64,000 nucleotides of DNA from an uncultured Oscillospiraceae bacterium. Lineage in GTDB: Bacteria > Bacillota > Clostridia > Oscillospirales > Acutalibacteraceae. The notes under the pieces are model-generated. The model ran no database searches. It had not been told where the DNA came from and was given only the letters and a program-made list of their open reading frames with translations. The position numbers and the translations under genes are program-made. The stretch spans positions 199,895 to 263,894 of the forward strand of contig CABUFC010000003.1 in the NCBI GenBank assembly GCA_902490735.1, given 5' to 3'. Shown piece after piece: positions 33,992 to 43,465 of the stretch. The first letter of the stretch is position 1. Each line of letters opens with the position of its first letter.

Positions 33992-34051
33992 GCGTTTCCC
34001 TCCTTGGCGGGTTAATATAATTTATGAGAGAAAAACAGTTTTTATGAACAA

Positions 34052-34086
34052 AACCGCGAGAAAAGACTTTTGCTTTTCTCGCGGTT
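34052..34086 (-). terminator. Terminator of the polysaccharide operon
   Basis: The 14-bp stem AACCGCGAGAAAAG/CTTTTCTCGCGGTT with a 7-nt loop is followed by TTTTGTT on the minus strand, directly after the last gene of the operon. Confidence 0.88.
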
Positions 34087-34089
34087 ATT

Positions 34090-35226
34090 TTACAGACCAA
34101 CACTTTTTAAATGTTCTTTTAAATTATTAATATCTTCATCAGTGTAAGCATTTACGCTGTTTGTTATGTTATTAATATGCTTCTTTCCTTTAAACGGCAG
34201 TGTAATTATTCTATATATCCACATAACGGGAAGCAAAAAAGGAAGTTTTTTCAAAAAACGATATTTAATTACCATTCTATCATAGCTTAAAAAAATGGTA
34301 CTTAATATGCTTCCGGCTTTGGTTTTGCCGTCCCGCATTGCGTTGGCTGTGGCTATACTTTCTTTGGTGCCGAATTTGCCGGAGTTAAAAACATACTCGA
34401 CAATGCTTATTGACACAGGAGAAAACTCGGCATTTAAAAAACAAGCCTTAAACGTCTTTTGCAAATTTATATAAAATTCGCGAATACCCATTTTTTCGGT
34501 TTCGGCTAAAATATAATTTTCATCAAGATCTTTATAATGCATTTTATAAACATAAAGATCCAAAAAATGCCTAAGCCCTATTCCGCCGCCGCGATAATGC
34601 TTTGCAAAGTGTCCTAAAAGATATAAAAAATTATCTTCTTTAGATAAAACATATTCCGAGCCGCTTTTGGTAGCCCTAAAAAAGCCTTCGCCGAAATAAT
34701 TATGAAGCTCGGTATGATAAGACGGTATTAAATATTTATGAAATTCTAAAACACATACAGGGTTCGTCCAAATATACTCGTGATCGCTTTCATTTTGCTC
34801 TGTAAAGCCAAGCTTTATAATTTCCGACTTTATCAAATCATACTGCTTAGGGTCAATTAAAAGGTCAATGTCCCCTAATGCTCGCATATCGCTTTTCGGA
34901 TATATTTTTTGAAGTGCAGCACCTTTTAACGCCATATATGAAATGCCGGTTTTATTAAAAGCCTTATAAATTTCATCTAAAACCTTTAGTTTGCGCTCGT
35001 TTTGTGCCATGTAATTTACGCTTACTGCAAAAAGTTTTTGCATAGCAGGGTCTTTTTTGTCTATCCCGCAATTAACTGCGCCGTAGTAACATATGTTAGC
35101 GATACCATGATTTAATATAATAGGCAAAGCTTCGGACAATGAAAATTCAAGCGGCAAATTTATCTTTTTGCCACATAATGCAGAATTTATTAAGCTTAAA
35201 ATTCCTTTTTCGTTTGTACGAAGCAT
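34090..35226 (-). CDS. Nucleotidyltransferase-fold protein of polysaccharide clusters
   Basis: This 378-residue protein has the core of the uncharacterised nucleotidyltransferase family often seen in capsule loci (NTP_transf_5 type): GISYMALKGAALQKIYPKSDMRALGDIDLLID near residue 100, with paired Asp as metal ligands. Helical regions follow (EFHKYLIP; HFAKHYRGGGIGLRHFLDLYV). Its substrate is not known. It is the last gene of the operon, and its ATG is next to the flippase stop. The class is clear, but the role in the glycan pathway is inference. Confidence 0.75.
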   Translation of the reverse strand: MLRTNEKGILSLINSALCGKKINLPLEFSLSEALPIILNHGIANICYYGAVNCGIDKKDPAMQKLFAVSVNYMAQNERKLKVLDEIYKAFNKTGISYMALKGAALQKIYPKSDMRALGDIDLLIDPKQYDLIKSEIIKLGFTEQNESDHEYIWTNPVCVLEFHKYLIPSYHTELHNYFGEGFFRATKSGSEYVLSKEDNFLYLLGHFAKHYRGGGIGLRHFLDLYVYKMHYKDLDENYILAETEKMGIREFYINLQKTFKACFLNAEFSPVSISIVEYVFNSGKFGTKESIATANAMRDGKTKAGSILSTIFLSYDRMVIKYRFLKKLPFLLPVMWIYRIITLPFKGKKHINNITNSVNAYTDEDINNLKEHLKSVGL

Positions 35227-36759
35227 TTATCTACCTCTTATTTTTAGTATTGCTTTAATTCTTAAAATGGATTCTTTAAATTCCGATGATCTGTGATTAA
35301 ATAATATATACAAAGCGTTTGGAAGTATTAAACAAACAAAGGCTTTTGTAAATAAAGTAAAAATTCGGCTATTAAAACTTATAAACGAACATGCAAAATA
35401 TGTAACCGCACACAAAGCCGTAGTTTCTATAATACTTTTTAACAGCATTAAAAAATAGTCCTTCATGCCTTTATCAAAGCAATTTTTAAACAGCACTCTT
35501 GTAGCCCACGGCATATCAATTACAACGCACGATAATACGGTTGACAGCAAAACACCGTAAAGGCCAATAAACCGAACCGAAATAATGTTAAGCGTTAAAT
35601 TAGCAAGGGCGCTTATTATTGTGCGGTATTTATCCTGATTCCAAACACCTGCGGCCTCTTTATAAACGGCGACGATATCCTGTATTTTCCACGCCCAAAA
35701 ATACGCGCAAAAAATTATAACCATGCCAAAACTTAATTTGTTTTTATCGCCTGCATAAATTCCGATAAAATCCTGAAAAAGAGTAAAAAGGCAAACCGTG
35801 CACCAGCAAACAATCCAGTTTTGCATAAACTGCAAAACCTTAAAATCGTGCAGATTTTTTTCTCTGGTTTCCACAACAAGGCTGTTGCCAATGCCTGCAC
35901 GTATAGCAGAATAAAAAATGCTTAGTATTCCAAACAGCGTGCTTATTACAAAATAATAGTTCCCGTATTTTCCGAGAATGCTCAGCCCCAAAAACGAAGA
36001 AATAACTATTGTATCGGCAGATCCGCTTATAATATTTCCGATTTTGTACATGAAAAGTCCGTATATTTTTTTGCGGATCTCCGCGCGGTACTCTTTAGAT
36101 AATTTTCCGTAGGGCTTATAATCCGGATACATCTTGTTTACAAACATTTTAGTCAGTAAATTATTTAAAATGCCGGCAAGCAAGATAATACCGATATAAA
36201 TGTAATAGTTTCTAAATAGGAAAATAGCGACTAACTGTACTGTTTTTTCAAAAATATTAACTATCGTGCTTATGTTTAACACTACGTCGTTTCTTTGAGT
36301 TGCATTAAGCACACAGCCCATATACGAAAACAAAAAGTACGACATAACAGTGCTTAAAAGCGTTATTATGTAAATTATATAAATATTAATGTCTTCGGGA
36401 ACGTCGGCATTTATAAAATATTTTAAAAACGGAATAAGGCAAAGCCCCAGCACAAGAATAACCGAGCCTACAACTCTGTAAACATTTTTAAAAAATGCCA
36501 AAAGTTCGCAAATGGTTTTATTGTCATCCTCGGCTACGGCCTTATACATAAAAAATACAACTGCGCTGCCAAAGCCTAACTCTGCAAGGTTTAAAGTGGA
36601 TAAAATGGAAGTAAACAGGCTGTTTAAACCAATATAATTGATCCCGAAAATTTGAATAATTGCCGCCCGGCAAATAAACGGAACCAACAGGGTTACTATT
36701 TTATTTATTATTCCCCAAAACATGTTTCGGGTTGCGTTATTTGTTCTTGCTATCTTCAA
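35227..36759 (-). CDS. Oligosaccharide flippase (Wzx-type)
   Basis: This 510-residue membrane protein has about 12-14 hydrophobic segments. Its opening (NNATRNMFWGIINKIVTLLVPFICRAAII) and GLNSLFTSILSTLNLAELGFGSAVVF segment are characteristic of capsule and teichoic-acid type flippases in Firmicutes. It should move the undecaprenyl-linked repeat unit outward for Wzy polymerisation. It lies three bases after the preceding gene in the operon. Confidence 0.9.
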   Translation of the reverse strand: MKIARTNNATRNMFWGIINKIVTLLVPFICRAAIIQIFGINYIGLNSLFTSILSTLNLAELGFGSAVVFFMYKAVAEDDNKTICELLAFFKNVYRVVGSVILVLGLCLIPFLKYFINADVPEDINIYIIYIITLLSTVMSYFLFSYMGCVLNATQRNDVVLNISTIVNIFEKTVQLVAIFLFRNYYIYIGIILLAGILNNLLTKMFVNKMYPDYKPYGKLSKEYRAEIRKKIYGLFMYKIGNIISGSADTIVISSFLGLSILGKYGNYYFVISTLFGILSIFYSAIRAGIGNSLVVETREKNLHDFKVLQFMQNWIVCWCTVCLFTLFQDFIGIYAGDKNKLSFGMVIIFCAYFWAWKIQDIVAVYKEAAGVWNQDKYRTIISALANLTLNIISVRFIGLYGVLLSTVLSCVVIDMPWATRVLFKNCFDKGMKDYFLMLLKSIIETTALCAVTYFACSFISFNSRIFTLFTKAFVCLILPNALYILFNHRSSEFKESILRIKAILKIRGR

Positions 36760-36762
36760 TTT

Positions 36763-37617
36763 TTACCTCTTAAATGCTTTTTTTACGCCTCTGAAAACGC
36801 TTCTTATACAGTTTGTAACATTATATATAAACAGATTTTTTTGAGAAAAAAGAATAATATTGTTTTTAACCGATTCTCGCATTTTAGTCTTTGGCGGTTT
36901 TGGAAACGGCACCGTGCCGCGCTTATTAAAATCAAATTTAATGCCTTCTTGCGTTAAAAACTCAACGCATTCTTCGGTCCATTTGCCCTGCATTATCTGA
37001 ACGTGAAAATCCATTTTTAACGGGCCGGTATCATATTTTGTGCAGTAAAACCGCTGATTTTTCTTCTTGTAGCGGGCCGTGGCGGTTTGCTCGTATTCCC
37101 AAGGGGATTCGCCCGGCACAAGCGTTTTTAAAAATTCCTCCCTGTTCCAAAGTCCGCAGGTGGAATTAACTCTGGCCCAGGTGTCGTTATGAATAAAATT
37201 TAAGCCTAATTTTTTATTGTAAAAAACGGGCGTATTATTAAAGTTAAAATATACGCACGCAAAGTTTTTAATGCTGTCCGCTTTTTTTATCAGTGCGTCA
37301 AACTCTTCTTGATTTACGGTATCTTTTAAGAAAAAATCCTCTAAAAATACCAAAACGTATTTTGTATCGATTAATTTCAGCGTTTCAATACACCGCTGTG
37401 ACCACGATATTTCTTTAACCTTTTCTTCCGGCAAGCCTTTATAAAGAGCAAAGCTTTTAATATTTAAGCCGTTAAATTTAAAACTCTTGGTTTCGGTATT
37501 TAAAACTATGCCGTATGGACAGTCGGGCCATTTTTTATAAAGCATCTCAAAAAAAACCGGCCATATGTCGGCATAAGCGTCACAGGATTGTACCAATATA
37601 GTAACTTGTTCTTTCAA
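36763..37617 (-). CDS. Putative glycosyltransferase-like protein, divergent
   Basis: The 284-residue protein is not clearly assigned. The N-terminal half looks like a GT-A fold: VTILVQSCDAYADIWPVFF, then YVLVFLEDFFLKDTV, where EDFF sits where a DxD metal motif is expected. Later parts include STCGLWNREEFLKTL and WEYEQTATARYKK, typical of sugar transferases of capsule clusters. No membrane segment or signal peptide is present. The start ATG overlaps the previous stop (ATGA). The likely role is adding one sugar of the repeat unit. Confidence 0.65.
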   Translation of the reverse strand: MKEQVTILVQSCDAYADIWPVFFEMLYKKWPDCPYGIVLNTETKSFKFNGLNIKSFALYKGLPEEKVKEISWSQRCIETLKLIDTKYVLVFLEDFFLKDTVNQEEFDALIKKADSIKNFACVYFNFNNTPVFYNKKLGLNFIHNDTWARVNSTCGLWNREEFLKTLVPGESPWEYEQTATARYKKKNQRFYCTKYDTGPLKMDFHVQIMQGKWTEECVEFLTQEGIKFDFNKRGTVPFPKPPKTKMRESVKNNIILFSQKNLFIYNVTNCIRSVFRGVKKAFKR

Positions 37618-38846
37618 TTTAATTCCTTCATAAAATCATTTATACTGTCACAAAAAGCTTCCGGTGTTTCTAAATAAAAATCTTTTTTTATTTCTTCATA
37701 ACTAATTTCTTTTTTACTGTTAAGTAATTTGGTGATTTTGTGAGCTGCGGCAGAATAATCTTTATCGTTTTCGTCAAGTGAAAGCCCTAAAGGATAATTG
37801 TTTACTAATGTTTTACTTGGGTCGTCATCTATCCTGAAGGTTGTAATAACAGGCTTTAAATAACCCATATACTCTATTATTTTACTCGGCGCAGATGAAG
37901 CATAGGAATTGCCGATATTTAAAAACGCATCGGCTTTAAGATAAACCTTTTCAATTTCTTCGTGGGAAACCTTACTGTGCAAAACTATGTTTTCGGCTTC
38001 GGCTTTAAGCTTTTTAAGCCAAGACATATCCGCAGGAGTATAAACACACAGGTTTACTTCCGGAATTTCTTTAAACACATTAAAAATATACTCGGGATTT
38101 CGAATATCCTTAAACAAAGAACCCGCATAAACGACAGTAGGCACTGCGTTTTTATTTACACTTTTAGGTTTTTCTTCAAGAAGCGGTATTCCTAAAAATT
38201 TAACCTTATTGAAATAAGCTTTATAGTACTTTTCAAAATGCTGTTCGTGCTCTTTTTGACAGATTACCGCATCGGACTGCTCAACTATTTCGCGTTCGAC
38301 GACAATCGCTTTATTAAAGGACTTCTCGGGTGTAAGCCTTGGCCCTTTTTTGCCCTCCGCAATAGGATCAAGCAAATACGACACCGTAAAAATCTCGGGA
38401 TGAAGCTTTTTAAAACGAACGGCGGCTTTAACCGCGTCCACCGGATATGAAACGGCAACTATAGTATCAATATTATGCAAAGCGTGTATTTCTTTAATTT
38501 TTTTATATATCCTGCCGCAATGCCTTTTAGATACAATAGGATAAAAATACGACATATATAAAAGCTCGTATCGATTAAAAAAATATGCCATAAGCTTTAA
38601 AAAAGCTTTTTTTATTCCGCCGCTTTTATGATAAGCCATGGCTATGCGGTTTTTAACAGTGGTTTTATAATGGTAACACAATATGCCGTCAAAATCCATT
38701 ACCTTTTTTGTTTTGTACTGCTCGGCTGCCGCAACAAAAACCTCACAGCCTTCGTTTTGAAGCCGCCTCATTATTTTATCGCAGCACACGCCGTTCGCGG
38801 ATATATCCGGATAATATTTCCCTAATACAAATAATACTTTTTTCAT
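37614..38846 (-). CDS. Glycosyltransferase family 4 protein
   Basis: The 410 residues have a GT-B fold. The N-terminal domain starts KKVLFVLGKYYPDISANGVC, and the nucleotide-sugar half contains VVYAGSLFKDIRNPEYIFNVF and DAFLNIGNSYASSAPSKIIEYMG, where the Glu is the family donor-binding acid. It acts on the cytoplasmic face, adding a sugar to the lipid-linked intermediate. It overlaps the next gene by four bases. Acceptor and donor cannot be read from the sequence. Confidence 0.85.
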   Translation of the reverse strand: MKKVLFVLGKYYPDISANGVCCDKIMRRLQNEGCEVFVAAAEQYKTKKVMDFDGILCYHYKTTVKNRIAMAYHKSGGIKKAFLKLMAYFFNRYELLYMSYFYPIVSKRHCGRIYKKIKEIHALHNIDTIVAVSYPVDAVKAAVRFKKLHPEIFTVSYLLDPIAEGKKGPRLTPEKSFNKAIVVEREIVEQSDAVICQKEHEQHFEKYYKAYFNKVKFLGIPLLEEKPKSVNKNAVPTVVYAGSLFKDIRNPEYIFNVFKEIPEVNLCVYTPADMSWLKKLKAEAENIVLHSKVSHEEIEKVYLKADAFLNIGNSYASSAPSKIIEYMGYLKPVITTFRIDDDPSKTLVNNYPLGLSLDENDKDYSAAAHKITKLLNSKKEISYEEIKKDFYLETPEAFCDSINDFMKELN

Positions 38847-38847
38847 G

Positions 38848-39870
38848 CTAACAGCCCGTTTTTTTCTTTAATATTTTACAGCATTTAAAATGCGCAAGAA
38901 GTAAATATACGGTTTTACTTTTTGGATAGGATTTGCCGGTTTTTATTATGTATTTTAACTTAAGCGCTTTTTTAAAGAATTTATCTTTATAAAGCTCATT
39001 TAACTTTGCGGAACCGTTATACCGAATTTCGTTTTGAATAAGCTCAAACGCCGCCTGCGTATATAAATAAGATATTAAAAACGATTGCTCTTTTTTATTT
39101 AAACGCCCGTTTTCTCTAATCAATTCAATTTGCTTGTTTACTAAAAGTTTTTCTCTTTCAAGTAGTGTAGGCTGATATTTTTTTAATGTTTGTGTTGCGG
39201 AAGATTCGCTTAAAAATGAATAGCCGTATAAATAATCATCAACCACAGCGGCGCTGTTACAATGCATAAGGTACTCAAGCAAAAAAATCCTATCTTCTGC
39301 TATTGATAGTTTTGTGTTAAACCGAATATTATACTTTTCAATTATATCTTTTTTGAACAAACTGCGCCACACAGAGCCGAAGATTTTATCCGTATATACC
39401 ATATCGGACTCGTCTCGGTTACTGTTATTAACAATTATATATTTAAAATCGTACGGACGTGTCTTTAACGCATTTAAACTGGTTTCGTTAAAATAAATCT
39501 TTTTATTGCCCGCAAAAAGCTTGTAAAAACGGCAAAAAGCAGTATCACAATCGCGAATTTCAGTAATTAACCTTTGGTATAATTCAGGCTCGACAATATC
39601 ATCTCCGTCAACAAATGCAATATATTGCCCGCACGAAGCATCAATACCGTCATTTCTTGCGGCACTTACGCCTTCGTTTTGTTTATGTATTACCTTTATT
39701 CTGCTATCCGTTTCGGCAAAATCGTCGCAAATTTTGCCGCTTTCATCTATTGACCCATCATCGACCAAAATCAACTCAAAGTCAGAAAAGGTCTGTGATA
39801 AAATACTTTTTATTGTAGTATTAAGGCTTTTTCCCACATTATAAACCGGAACAATAATACTAAGCGTCAT
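38848..39870 (-). CDS. Glycosyltransferase family 2 protein
   Basis: The 340-residue GT-A enzyme shows the standard opening LSIIVPVYNVGKSLNTTIKSIL, LILVDDGSIDESGKICD and the metal motif YIAFVDGDDIVEPELY near residue 90. The C-terminal helical third resembles other capsule GT2 enzymes. It is co-transcribed with the GT4 gene downstream and the NodB-like gene three bases upstream. Confidence 0.9.
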   Translation of the reverse strand: MTLSIIVPVYNVGKSLNTTIKSILSQTFSDFELILVDDGSIDESGKICDDFAETDSRIKVIHKQNEGVSAARNDGIDASCGQYIAFVDGDDIVEPELYQRLITEIRDCDTAFCRFYKLFAGNKKIYFNETSLNALKTRPYDFKYIIVNNSNRDESDMVYTDKIFGSVWRSLFKKDIIEKYNIRFNTKLSIAEDRIFLLEYLMHCNSAAVVDDYLYGYSFLSESSATQTLKKYQPTLLEREKLLVNKQIELIRENGRLNKKEQSFLISYLYTQAAFELIQNEIRYNGSAKLNELYKDKFFKKALKLKYIIKTGKSYPKSKTVYLLLAHFKCCKILKKKTGC

Positions 39871-39873
39871 TTT

Positions 39874-40788
39874 TTACCCCTTAAAAAGCCTTTCGGCAAA
39901 CCATTTTATATCGAGCATATTTTGATAAAAAACAGATGGGCTATACTCTTTATCTTTAAGCACATAATCAAGCAGTTGTCCTGCCGGAACAAACCATCCG
40001 TTTTTAGAGGCTAAATAATCAATTTTGCGCTTAAACTCCTCGCTTAATACTTCGTTTTCGTCCACAAAATCATAAGCGAAATGCGTATAAACTATTGCAC
40101 AACCGTGATTTTTAACTAAACTATCCACATTTTCTTTTTTAAGCAGTTTTAAAAATTGTGCAAGCCGCATACCGTCAGAAGAGCTGAAAAAGTAATTGGC
40201 GTATTCCTCCTTGCCCTTTTCTTTGTATACGATGCGCTTGTCCTCTTTTAAAGTATCGAGCGTATTAAAGGTGCGGTTGCGAATATACTTAATATGCTCT
40301 TTAGCAAAATCGCCCCAAAAATATTCGCTGTTTTTTTCATCGCCAAGGTAATGTCTTTTGCTTTTTAATTTATATATTAACTTAATAAGTCCTGTAAACC
40401 GTTTGTGACCCCAATATAAATTTTCAATGTTATTTGAATGATTAATATGAAGTGAAGGATACTCGCCGAAGGTCGATTTAAAAAGCTCAAAACCTTTTAA
40501 AGTTTCTTCTCGTGTAAATCCGCCGCTTCCGGCATTGTGAAAACCAATTTCGTAGCCTTTTTGCTTTAAATCCAGCAAAAAACTCTTATAGCTTTCGTTT
40601 TGTAAACTGTCGCCGGTATATCTATCGTCTTTAGGTGGAAATGCCCAGCAGGTTTTTGTAGTGATAATACCTTTTTTATACAAATAATCGTATACAGGCT
40701 TAATGTTTTTTACAGTTGCGCCGTCGGTATCATCCACTACCGTAAATGCAAAATCATGACCATCCGGCCAGTTAATTTTTCTTGACAT
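39874..40788 (-). CDS. NodB-like polysaccharide deacetylase-fold protein (module 1)
   Basis: The 304-residue protein lacks a signal peptide. FAFTVVDDTDGATV near residue 13 gives the catalytic/metal Asp pair of the NodB fold, and YEIGFHNAGSGGFTREE supplies a metal His. A late IVYTHFAYDFVDENE also matches the family end motif. It is divergent from peptidoglycan and chitin deacetylases, so deacetylation of a cytoplasmic sugar intermediate is plausible but unproven. Its start overlaps the LicC-like stop (TAATG). A second NodB-like gene sits beside the other cytidylyltransferase in the operon. Confidence 0.7.
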   Translation of the reverse strand: MSRKINWPDGHDFAFTVVDDTDGATVKNIKPVYDYLYKKGIITTKTCWAFPPKDDRYTGDSLQNESYKSFLLDLKQKGYEIGFHNAGSGGFTREETLKGFELFKSTFGEYPSLHINHSNNIENLYWGHKRFTGLIKLIYKLKSKRHYLGDEKNSEYFWGDFAKEHIKYIRNRTFNTLDTLKEDKRIVYKEKGKEEYANYFFSSSDGMRLAQFLKLLKKENVDSLVKNHGCAIVYTHFAYDFVDENEVLSEEFKRKIDYLASKNGWFVPAGQLLDYVLKDKEYSPSVFYQNMLDIKWFAERLFKG

Positions 40789-41507
40789 TATTTTATTAAA
40801 CCTTTCATTTTGCGGTGATTTAAAATACGTTTGTAATCCTCTAAATAATCCACTTCAGCCCAAAAACTGCCGCAAACATCTTCAATATATATATCCTCAG
40901 TAGCGGCTAAATCGTATAAAACATTTTCCCACCAAACAGAGTGAATCCCACGCTTTATCATATCTTCCATATGCTCTTTATAATGCGCGACAAAATTTGC
41001 ACCAAGCTTTGCCACTCCTAAACATTCGCCGGTGGTTTCGGCTACAGTTAAATCTTTGCCGAATTTTTTAAGTATGCCGTTTTCGTAATTGTATCTGTAA
41101 TCGGCTTCAATAATTCTGGAAGAGTCCGCCAACAAAACGGGATCTTTTTTGCATTTAAGCAGCTTATCTATTATTTCTTCTTCCAAGTAAACGTCGCCGC
41201 TCATAACAACGGTTTCGGTACCTTTTGTTAAATAATCTCTTGCAAACCACATTGAGGCGATGCCGTTAGTAACATCATAAAACGGATTAAAAACAAAATG
41301 TATCCCGCTGTTTTTTAAACTATCACAAATAACGTCAGCTTTATAGCCTACAACGACTACGATATCTTTAATGCCCTTGCTTTTTAAAAGCTCGGTAGTA
41401 TATTCTATAAGAGTTTTTCCGCCGAGATCCACCATGCACTTCGGCTTTTCATCTATAAATTTGCTTATTCTTGTGCCCATGCCGGCCGCTAAAATAATAG
41501 CCTTCAT
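40788..41507 (-). CDS. LicC-like nucleotidyltransferase (phosphocholine-cytidylyltransferase type)
   Basis: The 239 residues form a sugar-nucleotidyltransferase fold: KAIILAAGMGTRISKFIDEKPKCMVDLGGK (nucleotide loop and the PK Lys), then NPFYDVTNGIASMWFARDY and VVMSGDVYLEE. The TNxIASMW segment resembles LicC enzymes, which make CDP-choline from phosphocholine. The LicD gene immediately upstream supports a phospho-alcohol decoration. Choline kinase or transporter genes (licA/licB) are not in the window, so the activated alcohol could differ. Confidence 0.8.
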   Translation of the reverse strand: MKAIILAAGMGTRISKFIDEKPKCMVDLGGKTLIEYTTELLKSKGIKDIVVVVGYKADVICDSLKNSGIHFVFNPFYDVTNGIASMWFARDYLTKGTETVVMSGDVYLEEEIIDKLLKCKKDPVLLADSSRIIEADYRYNYENGILKKFGKDLTVAETTGECLGVAKLGANFVAHYKEHMEDMIKRGIHSVWWENVLYDLAATEDIYIEDVCGSFWAEVDYLEDYKRILNHRKMKGLIK

Positions 41508-41521
41508 AATTTCACTCTTTT

Positions 41522-42313
41522 CTATATTTTACATTCGTAAACGTTGTGTATCGGTTCTTGCTTTTCCTTTGAAGGGAGCTTCATGTAATCGCCGTAGCAT
41601 TCCTTTAAAATACCGTCATAATTTCTTGGCACCGGATACTGCTTTCCTTCAAATTCAATTTCTATTAAATCCTCAACGTCGCTTTTTAAGAATTTTGGCC
41701 AGTATCTTCCTCTGTGGCAAAGCTGATTCATGCGTTTTGTTGGGAAAATATTAAAAAACCGCATAAAAAACTCTGTTAATGCCGGCAAAAAAGATAGCGG
41801 AATAAGCGAATAAAGAATTTTTTTAAGCCTTGAAGCATTGGCCGGTCTTGTTTTAAAATCCCTAATGGACTGCAATTTTATTAAAATAGCCGTCTGCAAT
41901 TTATAAAACGGTAAAACAATATTGTCAAGCGGGAAAATATCTATGTATAAGCAGTTCGAAATGGGTATATCTTTAAAAGTTCCCTCAACAAAACGGGTTC
42001 CTTTTTTCTCGATTTTTAAAATAGAAAGCGGATAGTACTTCTTTGTAAAATAATCCTCCGGAAAATATTTATCATCTAGCTGTGTTTTAATGGCCTTTTT
42101 AAAGCGTTTAAAATTTTTGCGGGTCATCCAAAGGTCGACATCGTCATCCCACGGAATAAATCCTTTATGGCGCACAGCGCCTAAAAGCGTACCGCCCGAC
42201 AAAAAATACTTTATGTTGTTTTTTTTGCAAATCCTATCCACCTCATCGAGCATTTCAAGCTGGACTTTGTGAATATCATCGAGCGGCACTCCGCAAATTT
42301 TATAGTCCGACAT
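41522..42313 (-). CDS. LicD-family phospho-alcohol transferase (module 1)
   Basis: The protein has 263 residues from the ATG at 42313, which has AAAGGAG ahead; a longer frame lies inside the upstream glycosyltransferase and is rejected. The diagnostic LicD core is NIKYFLSGGTLLGAVRHKGFIPWDDDVDLWM near residue 30, with the metal-binding DDD. LicD enzymes transfer phosphocholine, phosphoethanolamine, glycerol phosphate or similar from a CDP donor to a glycan. The LicC-like enzyme downstream is the natural donor supplier. The start overlaps the previous gene by 14 bases. Confidence 0.9.
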   Translation of the reverse strand: MSDYKICGVPLDDIHKVQLEMLDEVDRICKKNNIKYFLSGGTLLGAVRHKGFIPWDDDVDLWMTRKNFKRFKKAIKTQLDDKYFPEDYFTKKYYPLSILKIEKKGTRFVEGTFKDIPISNCLYIDIFPLDNIVLPFYKLQTAILIKLQSIRDFKTRPANASRLKKILYSLIPLSFLPALTEFFMRFFNIFPTKRMNQLCHRGRYWPKFLKSDVEDLIEIEFEGKQYPVPRNYDGILKECYGDYMKLPSKEKQEPIHNVYECKI

Positions 42314-43451
42314 GTTTTTCTCCTTTAAAAATTTCCTTGTAAACATTTTCAAGCGCCAAAGCAGACGCTTTCCAAGTATAGTTTTTAGCGGAAGCCCGCG
42401 CGTTTTTTGATATTCTTTGCTTTTCGGCGTCACTCATTTTATAAATACTTTCTAAGGTTTTTTCAATTGATTCAACACTTTTAGGGTCTACTAAAAAACC
42501 GTTTTCGCCCGGCACTATTATTTCGTCAATGCCTTGACCTTTTACGCCCACGGTGATAAGTCCGGCGCTCATTGCTTCAAGATAAACACAACCGAGTGCC
42601 TCGTAGTACGAAGGCATAATAAAAACATCTTTTTCGGCGGTTATTTTTGCAAGTTCGTCATAATGCAAATACCCTAAAAAATTTACGTAATCGTTTATTT
42701 TTAAAGTGCGGCATAAATTCTCGTACTTTTCTTTGTTAGGGCCGCGTCCTGCAAGAGACAAATTAATGCTGTAACCTTTTTTAATTAATGCAGCTGCAGC
42801 TTTTATTAAATAATCCTCGCCTTTAATATCGATCATATTTGCCGAACAAATCATGCTTAAATTATTCTCAGTAAATATATGATCGCTTGCTTTAAAAAGC
42901 TCGGTGTCAACCCCGTTATAAACGGTAAATGCCGGAACATTTTTATTAACTTCAGAAAAATTTTGCCGTACTTTATCGCTTACGCCTACAACAGCGTCAA
43001 GTTTAGAATAAGCTTGTTTTTTGTAATGCCTTATTATTGCGGACAAAAACTTGTGCGGTTCGTATAATTCATGCCAAACGTTAAGCCCGTGAAAATGCAT
43101 TACAAGCTTTGTATTCGTTTTTTTGCAGGCGCGTATTACTGCCCTTAATATTTTAAGGTTGCCAAAATGGAACGATACAACATCGAAATTCTTAAAATAT
43201 TCTGTAAATAATAACGGGTTTTCAGATGTTTTAAAAAACATATCAATTTTTGACGGTTTTGTAATTGGAATTCGCGTAACTTTTATCCCGTGAAATGTTT
43301 CTGTGCTTTTATTTTTTATTGAAGTCTGCGGCACCAGCACTTCTACTTTATGTGAAAGATTTTTAAGCGCTATTGCCTGTTGCTCTAAAAAAATGCAATA
43401 CTGGGGGGATTCCACACTTGGATAACAGTCGCTTACAAAAAGTATGTTCAT
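42300..43451 (-). CDS. Glycosyltransferase family 4 protein
   Basis: The 383-residue GT-B enzyme shows MNILFVSDCYPSVESPQYC at the N-terminus and the donor-binding C-terminal half LSLAGRGPNKEKYENLCRTL, VNFLGYLHYDELAKI, VFIMPSYYEALGCVYLEAMSAG with the EALGCVYLE Glu pair (EX7E). It transfers a sugar with retention at the membrane. Its last bases contain the ribosome site of the following licD gene. Confidence 0.92.
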   Translation of the reverse strand: MNILFVSDCYPSVESPQYCIFLEQQAIALKNLSHKVEVLVPQTSIKNKSTETFHGIKVTRIPITKPSKIDMFFKTSENPLLFTEYFKNFDVVSFHFGNLKILRAVIRACKKTNTKLVMHFHGLNVWHELYEPHKFLSAIIRHYKKQAYSKLDAVVGVSDKVRQNFSEVNKNVPAFTVYNGVDTELFKASDHIFTENNLSMICSANMIDIKGEDYLIKAAAALIKKGYSINLSLAGRGPNKEKYENLCRTLKINDYVNFLGYLHYDELAKITAEKDVFIMPSYYEALGCVYLEAMSAGLITVGVKGQGIDEIIVPGENGFLVDPKSVESIEKTLESIYKMSDAEKQRISKNARASAKNYTWKASALALENVYKEIFKGEKHVGL

Positions 43452-43465
43452 ATTTTTTCCTTAAA

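Noticed and set aside
42314..42433. Longer N-terminus for LicD module 1
   Set aside because: The extra residues are coded inside the upstream glycosyltransferase; the ATG at 42313 has AAAGGAG and begins the family alignment.
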